Shown here in pieces: positions 11,435 to 22,760 of a stretch of DNA of 64,000 bases. Position 1 is the first letter of the stretch. Each line of letters starts with the position of its first letter. The stretch comes from Lactuca virosa (taxonomy: Eukaryota; Streptophyta; Magnoliopsida; Asterales; Asteraceae): positions 364,033,503 through 364,097,502 of the forward strand of contig CAKMRJ010000001.1 of assembly GCA_928212115.1 (NCBI GenBank), read 5' to 3'. The notes below the pieces were generated by a model that did not search any database, had not been told where the DNA came from, and was given only the letters and a program-made list of their open reading frames with translations. Made by a program: the position numbers and the translations under genes.

Positions 11435-12055
11435 TCATTCATGACAACCTCTCTGTACCCCGCCGAACTTTAGGGTCCAGATCCGGTTCATGAAACAGTA
11501 CACTCCGTCTCCTTTGACCTCCAAGTTCTTGTCCATTCCTCGCAGTGACTCACTTCCCACGTTCTCGGGTTTTAAGGCTTCCAGCTGAGCCTCTCTGATT
11601 TGCGCGGTTAAATGGGAATGGATGGTCATTGTTAGTGCCTTCACCTTACGTCCTGAATACTCCTTTCGACTGAGGGCATCTGCTACCACATTGGCCTTCC
11701 GGGATGATAGCGAATTTCGCATTCGTAGTAACTGAGTAATAATCTACCCATCGCCGTGTGTCTCATGTTTAACTCCTCTTTGATCGAAAATATGTTGCAA
11801 GCTCTTATGGTCGGTGAAGATAGTGCACTTGGTTCCATAGAGATAGTGTCTCCAGATCTTTAACGCAAAGACCACTGCTCCCAACTCTAAATCGTGAGTT
11901 GTGTAATTGACTTCGTGTGTTTTCAACTGCCTCGAGGCATAGGCGATGACCTTTCCTCTCTGCATGAGCACACACCCTAGGCCCTGATTGGATGCATCAC
12001 AGTAGACAACGAAGTCTTCTGTCCCTTCGGCAGGGACAAGATAGGTGCGCTGCAT
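11435..12055 (-). pseudogene. Gypsy-1 RNase H domain
   Basis: Contains FVVYCDASNQGLGCVLMQ with the catalytic Asp, the conserved VIAYASRQLKTHEVNY and THDLELGAVVFALKIWRHYL (catalytic Glu), TIFTDHKSLQHIF (catalytic Asp), and then, in another frame, KANVVADALSRKE, the usual end of the RNase H region. The frame breaks near 11745 and again at the join with RT near 12050. It would degrade the RNA of the RNA/DNA hybrid in a working element. Confidence 0.88.
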
Positions 12056-13266
12056 AGGGCTGCTTCAATGTTTGAAACGCAGTGGCGTGCTTGACTCCCC
12101 AACTAAATGTTACCCCTTTTTGCGTCAGGGTAGTTAAGGGCTTAGCGATTCTGGAGAAGTTCTGAATGAACCTGCGATAATAGCCCGCGAGACCCAAGAA
12201 TTGCCGGATTTCTGTGGGTGTCTTTGGTGCAGACCAGTTCTCAATCGCCTTGATCTTGGAAGGGTCCACGTGTATTCCTTCCTTGCTAATCACGTGTCCA
12301 AGGAAATTCACCTTCCTGATCCAGAATTCACACTTCGAGAATTTCGCGTATAGCTTTTCTGCCCTTAATGTTTCCAACACCTGCCTTAAGTGCTGTTTGT
12401 GATCATTCTCACTCCGCGAATAGACAAGTATATCGTCAATGAACACGATCACGAACTTGTCTAAGAAAGGGCGGCACACCCGATTCATCGGGTCCATGAA
12501 TACTGCCGGTGTGTTGGTTAGACCAAAGGGCATTACTACAAACTCATAGTGTCCATAGCGAGTTCGGAATGCTGTTTTGGGCACATCATTCTCATGAACT
12601 CGCAATTGATGGTACCCTGATCTCAGATCGATCTTTGAGAAATAATTTGGCTCCCTGAAGTTGGTCGAAGAGATCGTCGATTCTGGGTAAGGGATATCGG
12701 TTCTTGATAGTCAGCTTATTCAGCTCTCGGTAGTCAATGCACATCCGAAAGGATCCATCTTTCTTTTTCACGAAAAAGATCGGAGCTCCCCAGGGTGAGG
12801 AACTCGGCCTTATGAATCCCTTACTGATCAGCTCATTGAGCTGACTGGATAATTCTTGCATTTCCGCTGGCGCTAAGCGGTAAGGAGATTTAGCTACGGG
12901 AGTAGATCCGGGGATCAAGTCAATATGAAACTCGACTTGGCGTTCGGGAGGGATTCCTGGGAGATCTTCAGGGAAGACATCAGGGAAGTTGCAGACTTCG
13001 GGAAGACTCTCGAGGTCTTTAACTTTTTTCGTCACGTCTATAACGTGAGCTAGAAATGCATGACACTCCTTTCGCAGATACTTCCGAGCTTTGATGCATG
13101 AAATGATACGGAGATTCGAGCTAGGCTTATCTCCATAAATCATGAGAGCTTCGCTAGAGGGAAGATCGAGACAGATAGCCTTCTCGAAGCAAAGAATATC
13201 AGCATGATTGGAGCTTAACCAGTCCATGCCGATAATGACGTCGAAACTCTTGATGGACATAGGCAT
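11997..13266 (-). pseudogene. Gypsy-1 reverse transcriptase, frameshifted
   Basis: 12592-13266 carries the protease tail (DVIIGMDWLSSNHADI), the linker FPDVFPEDLPGIPPERQVEF and the RT fingers (SPYRLAPAEMQELSSQLNEL, GFIRPSSSPWGAPIFFVKKK, MCIDYRELNKLTIKNRYPLP, RIDDLFDQLQGA). A frameshift near 12640 puts the palm in another frame: FRTRYGHYEFVVMPFGLTNT, then the catalytic box VFIDDILVYS with both Asp intact, and FLGHVISKEGI. The remainder up to 11997 covers the thumb and connection (FLGLAGYYRRFI). Only frameshifts, not active-site loss, disable it. Confidence 0.9.
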
Positions 13267-14695
13267 AAGGTCTATGGGAAAACAAATAATTGTCTAGGGT
13301 AAGAGTACAGCCTATGAATATGTCGTTAGTGCTCTCCATCTTTCCATTAGCCATCTCGACGGTAAATGTTTCAGTTAAAGGTTGGGATTTACATTTGATT
13401 AGATGTTTGAATGTATGACTAACAAAACTCCTTTCCGCACCAGAATCGAAGAGAATGCATGCATAAGAGTTGTCAAGGAGGAACGTACCCGTAACAACGG
13501 TAGGATCAGCAACTGCTTCCTCCTGGCCCATCACTAGAACTCTCCCTGCATTGCCACCAGTTGTTTCCTTGGGGCAGTTTCTCCTGAAGTGCCCAGCCTC
13601 TCCACATCCATAACAAGTTTGACCAGCGCCCGCTCCCGGAGCCTGGTTGGTTGGTTGAGATGGTGTCTTGCAGTATCGAGCTGTGTGTCCTTTTTTTCCA
13701 TAGCTGTGGCAACTCAGCTCACGGCAGGGTCCGTGATGATGAAAGTTACACTTGTTGCACAGGGGGAGCTTCCCAGCATAACCACTGGTAGGAGATTGGG
13801 TGGTTGGGACAGCAGTGGGAGCAGCAGCAGGGGCAGTAACAGCATGAACTGCCACTATTTGTTGTTTCTTGGAGGGCTCCTGCGAAGACTGGCCCTTTCG
13901 TTTGTTACCAAACTTCTTCTTCTTCCCACCGCTTTCCTTTTGTGGTTCAAATACAGCTGCCACTTCATCCAGATCGATTCCATGATCGATCAGAGTCTGT
14001 GCCAGATCCTTGGCGCTTTCAAATGTGGTTGGTCGAGCAGCCAAGACATTTCCTTTGGTGGGTTGCGTCAGTCCCCAGATGTACCTCTCGATTTTCTTGC
14101 TTTCCGGGGTGACCATTCCCGGACAGAGAAGTGCCAGATCACAGAATCTAGTAGTGTAAGCAGCAATGTCAGAACCCTTCATCTTCAAGTTCCAAAGTTC
14201 GTGCTCCAACTTTTGCACTTCGCCCCTCGGGCAGTACTCAGCGAGCATGAGCTCCTTCAATCTTTCCCAACCCATGGCATTAGCCACTGGCAGGGTTAGG
14301 GTTTTGACCCGACCATTCCACCAGGTCAAGGCTCTGTCGGTGAAGGTGCAGGCAGCGAACTTCACCTTGTTTGCTTCAGAACAAACGCAAATTTCAAAGA
14401 TGGATTCGATCTTCTCGAACCATCGAGTCAGGGCGATGACACCTCCATTTCCGTCGAAGGACTTGGGCTTCACAGTCATGAAGTCCTTGTAGGAACACTC
14501 TTTTTGATGTCCCTGACTTCCATCTTGTCTCTGGGGGTCGGTTCCACCTCCAGCCCCACCAGCATTCACTTGAGCCATTGCTGCAGTCACGGCGGCTGTA
14601 ACTGCTGCCTGAAACATGACGGGGTCGAACTGTGGGGGTGGTGGTGGTGGCGGAGTGTTGTCGTTCCTTCTGATGGGTCTTGGTCGAGGAGGCAT
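13199..14695 (-). pseudogene. Gypsy-1 gag and protease
   Basis: Starts at the ATG at 14695 (MPPRPRPIRRND) with a proline stretch and an Ala-rich helix, then the retrotrans_gag core (ALTRWFEKIESIFEIC, ALTWWNGRVKTL, LELMLAEYCPRGEVQKLEHE-like). Two zinc knuckles follow (CHSYGKKGHTARYC, with the second position altered from Cys, and CYGCGEAGHFRRNC), then the protease active site ILFDSGAERSFVS. After about 480 residues the frame is lost near 13275; the protease continues as MPMSIKSFDVIIGMDW in the next frame. Its 498-residue open length makes it the best-preserved coding stretch of the window, and one frameshift separates it from pol. Confidence 0.9.
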
Positions 14696-14821
14696 CTTGT
14701 TCTAGAAGTAATCAGGGAGAAGAGGATGGTAAGCCCTCGGGATATAAAACAAAATATCTCATCCTGATAATGAAAGTATTCTACCGAGCGATAAACACAG
14801 AAAGGTTACTAATACAAGTAA

Positions 14822-16959
14822 GTAACACAACCAGTACAGTGCATACTAAAATAAAAATGTTTACATCAGTTTGAAACGTTGTTTGAATTACATTCAATAG
14901 CTTTGTATAGTATAAACTTAAAATTCTTATTGCTCCCGTCCTCGAAAATCCAGCAAGTACCTGTCTACTGATTTCCTGAGAATATAAGCAGTTTAAAAGA
15001 GTATCAGCATAAAGCTGGTGAGTTCATAAGCGGTGGTTTGTAGTGAAAATCGTTGATGAGTTCGGAAAATGTTTGTATAGTTTCAAGAAAATCCGATATT
15101 TTCCTTAGTGAAAATGTAGTGTTATCAGTTCGTAAATAACCATGAATATCTGTATGTTTCCAAGAAAATCCGATATTTTCTTTAGTGAAAAGGGTAGCGT
15201 TATCGATTTCGTATAAAACCATGAATGTTCGTTACTGAAAACTGTAGTGGTATGCGAAAATACTACCTCATGTGACTAGCTAAAACTAATCATGAAGTGT
15301 AAGTATTTTATATGTGAACCCATTGCATAATCGGTTCTGTTTGAAAAACCCTGGCTTTAGCCAGAATACGTAGTGTGTATCAGTTATATTCAGTAAAAAT
15401 AGAACTGTTGAAGAGTGTTAAGTTGTAAACTAAAGGTGATTTATACATATTGTGAGTCGTATAACCATGCTTGATATGACTAGAGACCTTTCCAACGTTC
15501 TTCAGGCGTCGAGTTAAATGACATTTGTACATCTCAGGCGTGCCCGCCTAACTGTAGCTAGCAGTCCAGATGTGGGATTGTCAGTCCCGAATAGATCTAT
15601 TCACAAATCTCACGATCTCCCTCAAGGAGACTCTGGTTATACAGTGGTAGGATTTATCCCTGTACACCTAAGGGTACAGTAGTGAAGTAGCGCCTCACAG
15701 TATCGTACAATCTAGTTTACATGTAGTGTAGTAGCGTTCTACCGTAGTGAAAATCCGTATGTATACCGTATATAATGATAGTTACAGTTATGAATACCAT
15801 GATAAAGTGGTGATGTAAACTGTAAATGATTTTTGTCTCAGTGCATATGTTTAACAGTGAAAGTTTCTGTACTTGTTATATTTTTAGAAAAATCTCAAAC
15901 TATACCGATTATAGTTTGCATGAATAGTGAATAGCGTGTCCGGAAAACTATGCAATTTTTTTGTGAAAACGTCCCTTATGCTCAACACAGCACAAAAGGG
16001 TTAAAGTATGAGATTTGCATAAGTTTTGAAAACATTTATGTTTAGCTTGTATTCCCCCCTTGAAAACATTGAAAATATGGAAAAATATAGGGGTATGAAC
16101 TCACCGTTCTTGTTGTGAAATTGTTGACTGAAATGAAGATCCTCGAGTTGTTACACGCGACACTTAACGGAATCCTAATATCAAATAAATACGTATATGT
16201 ATCTAAATTAGCGATTTCGTTAGATAACGTGTTAGAGGTACACTTGAAATCGGTTGAGGAATGTTACCGGGACTTGATCGAATCGAAGAAGGTGAGTTTT
16301 CAGTCAAAAACACCACTAAAAAGGTGTTTACGGTCGAAGAGTAGTTTACGGTTTCTGAATGCTCGGTGAGTTTACGGCCGTAAACTCAAGAACAGAGTTT
16401 ACGGTTCTTGAAGACTCGGACCGTAAACTCAAGAACAGAGTTTACGGTTTCTGAAGGTGGACCGTAAACTCAAGAAAAATGGCTTTGCTTGCTGATTTCG
16501 AAGAGATAATCGTTTCCAGGCGTTTCCAAGTGACTCCAAACATGGTTTCTCGATGTTTTCCGAAGCTTGAAGGCGTTTTGAGTGTTTACGGTGAAGATTC
16601 TTAGAGAGAGAAGGAGAGAGTTTTTGTCCAGAAATGTTCTAATGAAGATGGGGGTGTCGTATTTATAGGGGCGTTGTGGGGGGTCCACTTTATGCTGACC
16701 GTAAACGGGTTTACGGTCGTAAACGGGTTTACGACCGTAAACACGTTTACAGTCGTAATCTCATTTAGACCGCAAATGTTTGATTTTTTTTCGAGATATT
16801 CGGGTTTCTGCGCGATTTTTGGTTCCAACTCGTAAATAATTTAATTGAATATAACTAGATTATTTTCTAAACCAAAAGTTTGACGGAAAAGTTAACAAAT
16901 TCGAAATTTTATTAACGAAACTCGTGTAACGGAAACGGACAAAGTTTCGGGTTGTCACA
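14822..16959 (-). repeat. 5' LTR of gypsy-1, lacking its 3' end
   Basis: Matches the other LTR from GTAACACAACC (14822 versus 7277) to the TTGTCACA end at 16959. The first 87 bp of the partner LTR (+ strand 7190-7276) and any PBS are absent; the sequence passes directly into the gag leader. Only scattered differences separate the two LTRs, so insertion looks fairly recent. Confidence 0.88.
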
Positions 16960-18180
16960 CGGTGGAACTAAGTTATAATTTAGCTTTGAGCTTGCCATTA
17001 TGATGAATGCGGATATGTTTTGATGAATTTTTTTGGTTGATGGCCATCAAGTTTTCTAGGGTGTTACGGTTGCACTCTACATGTTTGTTAAAATGCTTAA
17101 GTCGTCTCCGAATAACAAGCAGTTAGCCTTTGTTAACTTTGGCATTCTACATCACCTGATGCCTTTTTTTCACTAAACCAGCTCCCCCTTTTTCATCTAA
17201 AGACCAATTTCTATTTTCTGTTTATTTATTGTAATTCACTGAAGATTATTAAAGGGTAGAAAAAAAACTACCCATAAACCCTTATTATCTTATTACTTCC
17301 CTAAGCAATGAGAATTCTTCAACACTCAACAGCATCAAAAAATGATTATTACAACTTCAAGATTCATAATATTGTTACTAACCTAATCATTATTTATCTA
17401 GGGTACCACAAGATGATGTGTCAACATGTGTCAAATGCTTTGTTTTAAAATGGCTCACAGGTTAGTAGTTATATCTTTATGTTAATCTTTTTGACATCAT
17501 TAAATCTATTTAATATCAAAATTTTTATCTTTGTATAATCAGAGGCTCATTTAAACATCATGAATGAAGAAAAGTCTAATGATATGGAGACTCTGAAGAA
17601 AAGTCAAAAGAGATGGAGGCTTTCTAAAATGATAGAGGTTTTGAAAATCTAGGAATTAGTTCTTTTTTTAGGATTTATATTAGGTCTTATTTGTTTCTCA
17701 TTTATAAAATTGAAATCTAGTTTGCAATATCTACTGAAGTGAAGGTTTTGGAAATCTAGCAAATGTTTCTTTTTTATGATTGAATGATACGATTTATTTT
17801 ATGATTTAATGGTGTTATATAGTTGTTAAATCCAATTGAAAAGAGATTAAAGCTTAATTAATTCCGTGAATTTCACAAATGATTTATTTAATGGTGCTGT
17901 TTAATTATTATACCCATTTTGTAAATGTTGCAATAGTTAATGGATGGATTTTGTTTTGGAGTGGTTCCTTAGTATCTATTAGTGTGGTTCTAGCATTAAA
18001 TGCTCTTTTTATGGAAAAAAACGTTTGTTTTTTTGGAGCGGTTTTCAACATTTTTTGGTGCGGTTTTCTAACCGCATCATTAAATAGGGTATTTTTTAGT
18101 GCTATATTTTTTGATGCGGTTCAATAACTGCATTATTTAACCATTTTAACCGCATTAAAAAAAGCTTTTTGTGCTAGGAG

Positions 18181-18737
18181 GGTAAGTTAGTATTAGATGG
18201 AATAATGAAGTGAAGATGCATCACTTGATTCAAGAGATCGGAAAATTTGTTGTACGTCAAGAATCAACCTAATAAGCCATAGAAGCAAAGTCGATTATAA
18301 TGTCATTAATTATGTTTGAAACAGAACAAAAGTAAGAAGCGATGCATACTTTATAGTAGTGTGCATGTTTATAGTATCTTGTAGTGTGTATATGCATGTA
18401 TATATGTAACATTTTTGAATTCGTTTGGCATATTAGTTCTTCTTAGGGAAAGGGAAATCTTCTAGGCCTTGTGAGATGCGGATGCTTGAGAAAAAGAAGT
18501 CAGGTGCATCATGTAAGCTGAAAACAGAGAATTAATATGGTCATTTATGCGTATGTTTCCGTTAAAGTCTATACATTTAGACTTACTAATTGAGAATCTA
18601 ATTGCTCTCTACATGTCATATAGCAAATATTAAATCAATTGACATTTGTTTATAGTAGTTACATCGACAGGAGAATAGTCAAAAAATAATATATCTTCAT
18701 GTTCATGTGCAAAACTGCAAATCAATAGCTCTTATTA
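18181..18737. other. Spacer between two CACTA-like elements
   Basis: AT-rich sequence with no supported gene or RNA. Confidence 0.5.
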
Positions 18738-19341
18738 CACTACAAGAAAATTGCTTTGTAGAGACCACAAATGTTGTCTCATAAAGTATCAATGTTGTCG
18801 CAAATAGTTTCCTCGTTGTAGCGACGACGGTTGTCGCAAATAGTTTCCTCGTTGTAGTTCTGTCGCTAAAAGTTTCGTTTGCGACGACATCCGTGCATCG
18901 CTGAAAGTGATTTGTATTAGAGACGACGTGTCTCTAAAGGTAAAATATTATTCGATTATTTAATTTCTTTTAGAGGCGACACGTTGTCTCTAATTGCAAT
19001 AAATTATTTAAATAAAAATTGGTTTTAAAGACGAAATGTTATCTCTAATAGTAGTTAAAAAAATTAAAATATAATACTTTTAGAGACTATCCATGGTCCC
19101 TAATAATTAATTTACAAACATATTAAAACAAATATGTTGTTTCCAGAAATGTGCCATAAATATTGACATAAAGAAAATAATACAAAACATATAATTTCAT
19201 ATTTCAATAAAACACCAAAGCAGATACATCCAGTTTAGCCAAAAATCCATTAAAAGTTTAAAACATTAACCTAACATACTAGATACATCCAATTAAAACC
19301 ACAAACCTACAAAGTTTCATAAATAAACTAATTATCTTCAC

Positions 19342-19754
19342 TCAGATCTTCCTCATCACCACCATCACCGGTTGTTGTGATGATATTTGATTTGTTGTAG
19401 CCATAAAAGCATTGTAGTCAAACTGAGACGTTGGTGTGGACTCAAATGGTGGGAAATTTGCAAGATTTGCATTAGGAATCACAAGTAAAAGTGCATTAGT
19501 TAAATCTTGATACCTTTTCCTATTTTGTTCTTCATGATGACGATCTGAAGCTTCTTGTGCGCCTTGTATCATCTGTTTCATTGTCTCATAAGAAGATGGT
19601 GTCGAAGTATTTGAGGAACATGGCAAACCCGACGGGCGTTTTAACTTCCGTCCAAACACCTTACGAAAGATAGCACCTTCATTTACCACGAATCCATCAG
19701 CAGAAGATGATGTTGCACGCTGAGACTGGATTTGCTTTTCTGCAACCAATTGTT

Positions 19755-19840
<86 letters not shown>

Positions 19841-20607
19841 AAGAAGACTGGTTATAAGTAATATAATAGTTGATGCACAGAAAAGAAACTTAAAAACATG
19901 CAACATAAAGACCCCTGGTAATTTTAAAACAAATAGAACAACAATCAACCGGTTCCTGTTCTTTCCTACTTCTCAGTACACCAGTTTTTCTCTACAAACA
20001 TTGAACCATTACAAAAGAAATAGATCAACAAAACAACAATATCATCAGAAACAGCCACAACCAGACTAGAAATTTTAAAGAAATAAAAAAAATTAACCTA
20101 TAATGTAGTTTATTGGTATCATTTAAAATCTGATAGAAATTTTAAAGAACTAAAATAACAATCAACATGTAATGTAATTTGTTGGTACCTTTTTAAAATC
20201 TGTATAAATAAGACATGACAAAAAAAGTATTTCACTTTACTTTGAACAAGCATGTAAGATCTTAAGACACATCTGTGGTCAATATTTCAAAAAGGACCGA
20301 ATGGTTAAGATACTTACATAAGCTAATCGTGCTTGCTCATTTGCCCATCCACGGTTCTCCTTAAAATGATTGTCATGCCAATTTTCTATTGCACCTTGGA
20401 TTTGTTGTGTCTCGGGATTCATCTATCATAAAAAAAGTACTATTAATATTAATAGTAAATCACCAATAATTTTAAAAAATGTAGCAAAACTAGCAAAATT
20501 TACCTTTTTGAATCTTGTATTAATGTAAGATCGAGTTCCATGGAAACTAGAAAACCGTTGTTTTTTGTGATTTTCCAATGTAATCCAACTTTTATCAAAT
20601 AGCCATA
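19342..20607 (-). CDS. Spliced CACTA-associated gene (TNP1/Transposase_24-like), 3' part
   Basis: Three exons are supported on the minus strand. Exon 20607-20504 follows an AAACAG acceptor (KSWITLENHKKQRFSSFHGT, YINTRFKK) and ends at AAG/GTAAAT. Exon 20422-20318 encodes 35 residues (MNPETQQIQGAIENWHDNHF, ENRGWANEQARLAY) and ends at a consensus GTAAGT. Exon 19755-19342 continues in phase (EQLVAEKQIQSQRATSSSAD, VFGRKLKRPSGL) to a stop. The residues resemble the C-terminal half of the plant Ptta/En/Spm DNA-binding proteins. The 5' exons to the right were not identified. The last intron ends in a (TA)n tract directly at its acceptor. Whether it is expressed cannot be told. Confidence 0.6.
19757..19837. 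repeat. (TA)n microsatellite, about 40 units
   Basis: A perfect TA run lying inside the intron of the CACTA-associated gene. On the minus strand it ends exactly at the acceptor (TATATAG/GAACAATTG), replacing the usual pyrimidine tract. Confidence 0.95.
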
Positions 20608-22009
20608 CTGTTTTATTATTATAAGTTAGATAATGTATATACCAACCATAAGCATAATACATTTAGAACAATGTTGGTTGTTAATATTATAATTAGGCAG
20701 AAAAATATATTAAAAACGAGCAATAAAATCTACTACCTGATCAAATATAAACTATACATCAGAATGTTTAAAACCAAAAGTTTTGACAAGTCTGCATCAA
20801 TTACTCAATCAAATTAAGAGTTAGGTAATTTGATTTAATTATCTTTTTAATGTAAACATTAACCACCTGCTTTAAACAAAAATTTTGATAAGTATGCATC
20901 AATTACTCAATAAATTTAAGTGTTGGATAATTTGATTTAACTATCTTTTTAATGTGACATTAACCTTTGCTTTCAAGCTTTTTATGATAATATTATGTGG
21001 GTTATTTTCTGACTTTTCTAACAAAGACAATGGACTGTTTGTGCGTATATTCAAATGAGTTGCCAGTCAAATTGGTTTTGACTATGTTAAAAATAAAAGA
21101 AAAAACTCACGCATACATGCATACATACTGTTGAAAAAGAAAAAAGAATTAACTTTCAGTTCTACGTCTCTTTTGTTGCTGTAGTAGTTCTTCACTTTTG
21201 AGCAATAAGACAATCAACAGCAATCTTTTGTCAGTTCATACTAATTTCTAGTGTTTTTTCAAATTTTAGTCAAAATTCAAATTTTGCTTCAAAACCCAAA
21301 ACCAATGGCCAACAATGATTCAAAACCTCAGAGACAATTCCCCAAGCTTAAATTATGTTTATAAAATTTTACAACAACCCTAATTTCATAATCAACCATT
21401 GTGTGTGAATAGCACAGAAAATTAGAGGATGATGGAGACGGGAAGAAATTTGGGACATATGGGATTCATTTGGCATTTAAAGGTTATGGATACTTGAGAA
21501 ATATAGTAGAGAACTAGAAGCAGAAAACATTGTTTCACAAATCCAGATGTAGAATACAGAGAGCTTACCGAAAGTGAAAGGGACGCAGAAGGGGGGGAAG
21601 ACGCCGGTGGTGAGCGGACGCCGGAAAAGGGATCGCAGATGCACGTGAGGCACAAACAAAGGGTATAAGGGTTTTTTTGAGAACGAAGGATGGAACTCGG
21701 ACATCTGAGACACTTCAACCAATTATTTTGATTAAAAGAATAAAAATTAAAAACACATAAAGACGAATTTAAATATGACCGGGAATTAATAAATTTAACA
21801 GAACTTTATTAAAAGGCATAAACTGAATGTTTTTGTTACATATCTTTTTGATCACTCATGTAAAACGAAATGAAAATTGTGTTATATATACAAACCAAAA
21901 TCGTGTGGTTTCTATTTTTCTAACTGCAACTCCCTGGCATCAATAGTTGTACTGTATCCATCAAGTGTAGTACTTTCTCTAGATCTTTACAAATATTTAT
22001 TCTATATTT
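20608..22009. other. Probable remaining part of CACTA 2 and spacer
   Basis: Mostly AT-rich. A more GC-rich patch at 21560-21720 is open on the minus strand and could be an upstream exon of the CACTA-associated gene, but no start, splice link or homology supports it. Nothing else is recognised. Confidence 0.4.
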
Positions 22010-22198
22010 CTACAAACGAGAAAGGTTTGAGCCGATTGGAAAGTAAGCCACCGGAATTGGCGCAGTTTTCCTGGTTTCGGACTTTTTTGGTTTGTTGTGA
22101 ATATCATCATCATGAGCAAGAGCTTCTGTTTGTTTTCCTTCAACTGCCACTTTGCTTGAACCAGAGAAACAACTAAACAAACCCAACATAACTGCCAT
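22010..22198 (-). CDS. Small gene B: uncharacterised 62-residue protein
   Basis: The ATG at 22198 was chosen because it gives MAVMLGLFSCFSGSSK, which lines up with the MAIISGFFSCFSG start of copy D; an in-frame ATG eight codons upstream would only add a Lys/Arg-rich extension. The middle has a run of Asp and Lys/Glu (ALAHDDDIHNKPKKSE). The end is TAPIPVAYFPIGSNLSRL, one conservative change from copy A. It is the most diverged member, yet both end blocks are kept, which argues that it is or was under purifying selection. Function unknown. It lies 236 bp left of the PIF/Harbinger element 22434-24463, which has landed in its upstream region. Confidence 0.78.
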   Translation of the reverse strand: MAVMLGLFSCFSGSSKVAVEGKQTEALAHDDDIHNKPKKSETRKTAPIPVAYFPIGSNLSRL

Positions 22199-22279
22199 TC
22201 TTAATTTTTTTAATCGTATCAAGTAAAAAGAATGAGTTTTTATGTTGTTTTAGATGAAGCAAAAACCATTCTTTTTTCT

Positions 22280-22340
22280 GATATTTATTCACAGATTTAA
22301 CACACTTCTTCGAAGTTTCCAAGTAATATTTTGCTTGGGG
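22280..22340 (-). promoter_or_regulatory. Core promoter of small gene B
   Basis: The + strand GATATTTATTC at 22280-22290 gives a minus-strand AATAAATATC TATA-like box. The motif TTCTTCGAAGTTTCC at 22306-22320 matches the block before copy A with a single change, and GCTTGGGGAGAACG follows at about 22333. Further upstream the conserved region is cut by the transposon at 22434. Confidence 0.5.
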
Positions 22341-22606
22341 AGAACGCTGATGAAATTGGTCAAACTGGAACACGTGTCTTTTGATTAGAGTGAACAAGTC
22401 CAACATTACTTATTTTAATTTTAATCGGACTAAGGCCGGACGGAATGGGTAGCGGGGAGGGGTGCGGGATGCGTCCCGCATGCGGGAACACCGACCCGTC
22501 ACTGCGGGAAGAGACGCACGGGAAAGAGGTGGGGATGGGATGCCGCATTCTCACTCTTCATCCTATTCGTCCGTTTATTTTTATTTTTTTTTTCTTTTTT
22601 TGCTTC

Positions 22607-22623
22607 AAACGGTTATATAGCCG

Positions 22624-22677
<54 letters not shown>

Positions 22678-22696
22678 TTTTATTAAACTATAAATA
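22607..22696 (+). promoter_or_regulatory. Palindrome and TATA box of PIF/Harbinger element 1
   Basis: AACGGTTATATAGCCGTT at 22608-22625 is a near-palindrome about 175 bp from the left end. It is followed by a TA run and a TATAAATA box at 22689-22696, 65-72 bp before the transposase ATG. Element 2 has the same arrangement. Confidence 0.55.
22627..22674. repeat. (TA)n microsatellite
   Basis: A perfect TA run between the palindrome and the TATA box of PIF/Harbinger element 1. Confidence 0.95.
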
Positions 22697-22760
22697 TCAC
22701 AACATCCAACCATTTTTCTAATCCATATCTTATAATTCTTTCCAAAAAATATTAATCAAA

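Larger units (their letters stand above)
7190..16959 (-). mobile_element. Gypsy-1: Ty3/Gypsy chromovirus (Tekay-like), nearly complete
   Basis: A 9.77-kb element flanked by a perfect 5-bp target duplication CGGTG (7185-7189 and 16960-16964). The LTRs are long (2222 and 2138 bp). Minus-strand order is gag, protease, RT, RNase H, integrase and a C-terminal chromodomain, the chromovirus layout; the domain wording resembles the Tekay group. The coding frame is broken in several places and the integrase is interrupted by a solo Copia LTR. The PBS is missing. Confidence 0.93.
6419..18180. mobile_element. Non-autonomous CACTA-like element, split by gypsy-1
   Basis: The left end reads CACTAGTACAAAAGG at 6419. 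The right end near 18180 reads, inverted, CTCCTAGCACAAAAAGC. Both flanks are packed with copies of TGCGGTTTT / AACCGCAT in both orientations (6460-6620 and 18030-18165), as in CACTA subterminal regions. Without gypsy-1 the element is about 2 kb and shows no transposase. A 35-bp direct repeat (TAGTTCTCTCATCTCTCACC core) occurs at about 6711 and 6841. A clear 3-bp target duplication is not seen, so the right edge is approximate. Confidence 0.55.
18738..21720. mobile_element. CACTA (En/Spm) element 2, right end not found
   Basis: The left terminus CACTACAAGAAAATTGC is a typical CACTA end. It is followed by short subterminal repeats built on GTTGTCGC, GCGACGAC and AGAGACGAC (18770-19090), including a direct duplication of GTCGCAAATAGTTTCCTCGT. 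A minus-strand gene with an En/Spm-type product reads towards this end. No matching inverted terminus was found to the right, so the right limit is a guess and the element may be truncated. Confidence 0.65.

Noticed and set aside
13589..14299. 236-residue + strand frame
   Set aside because: Antisense of gypsy-1 gag; no homology of its own.
21422..21722. Two overlapping minus-strand frames as an exon of the CACTA gene
   Set aside because: No splice link or homology; kept only as a possibility in the region note.
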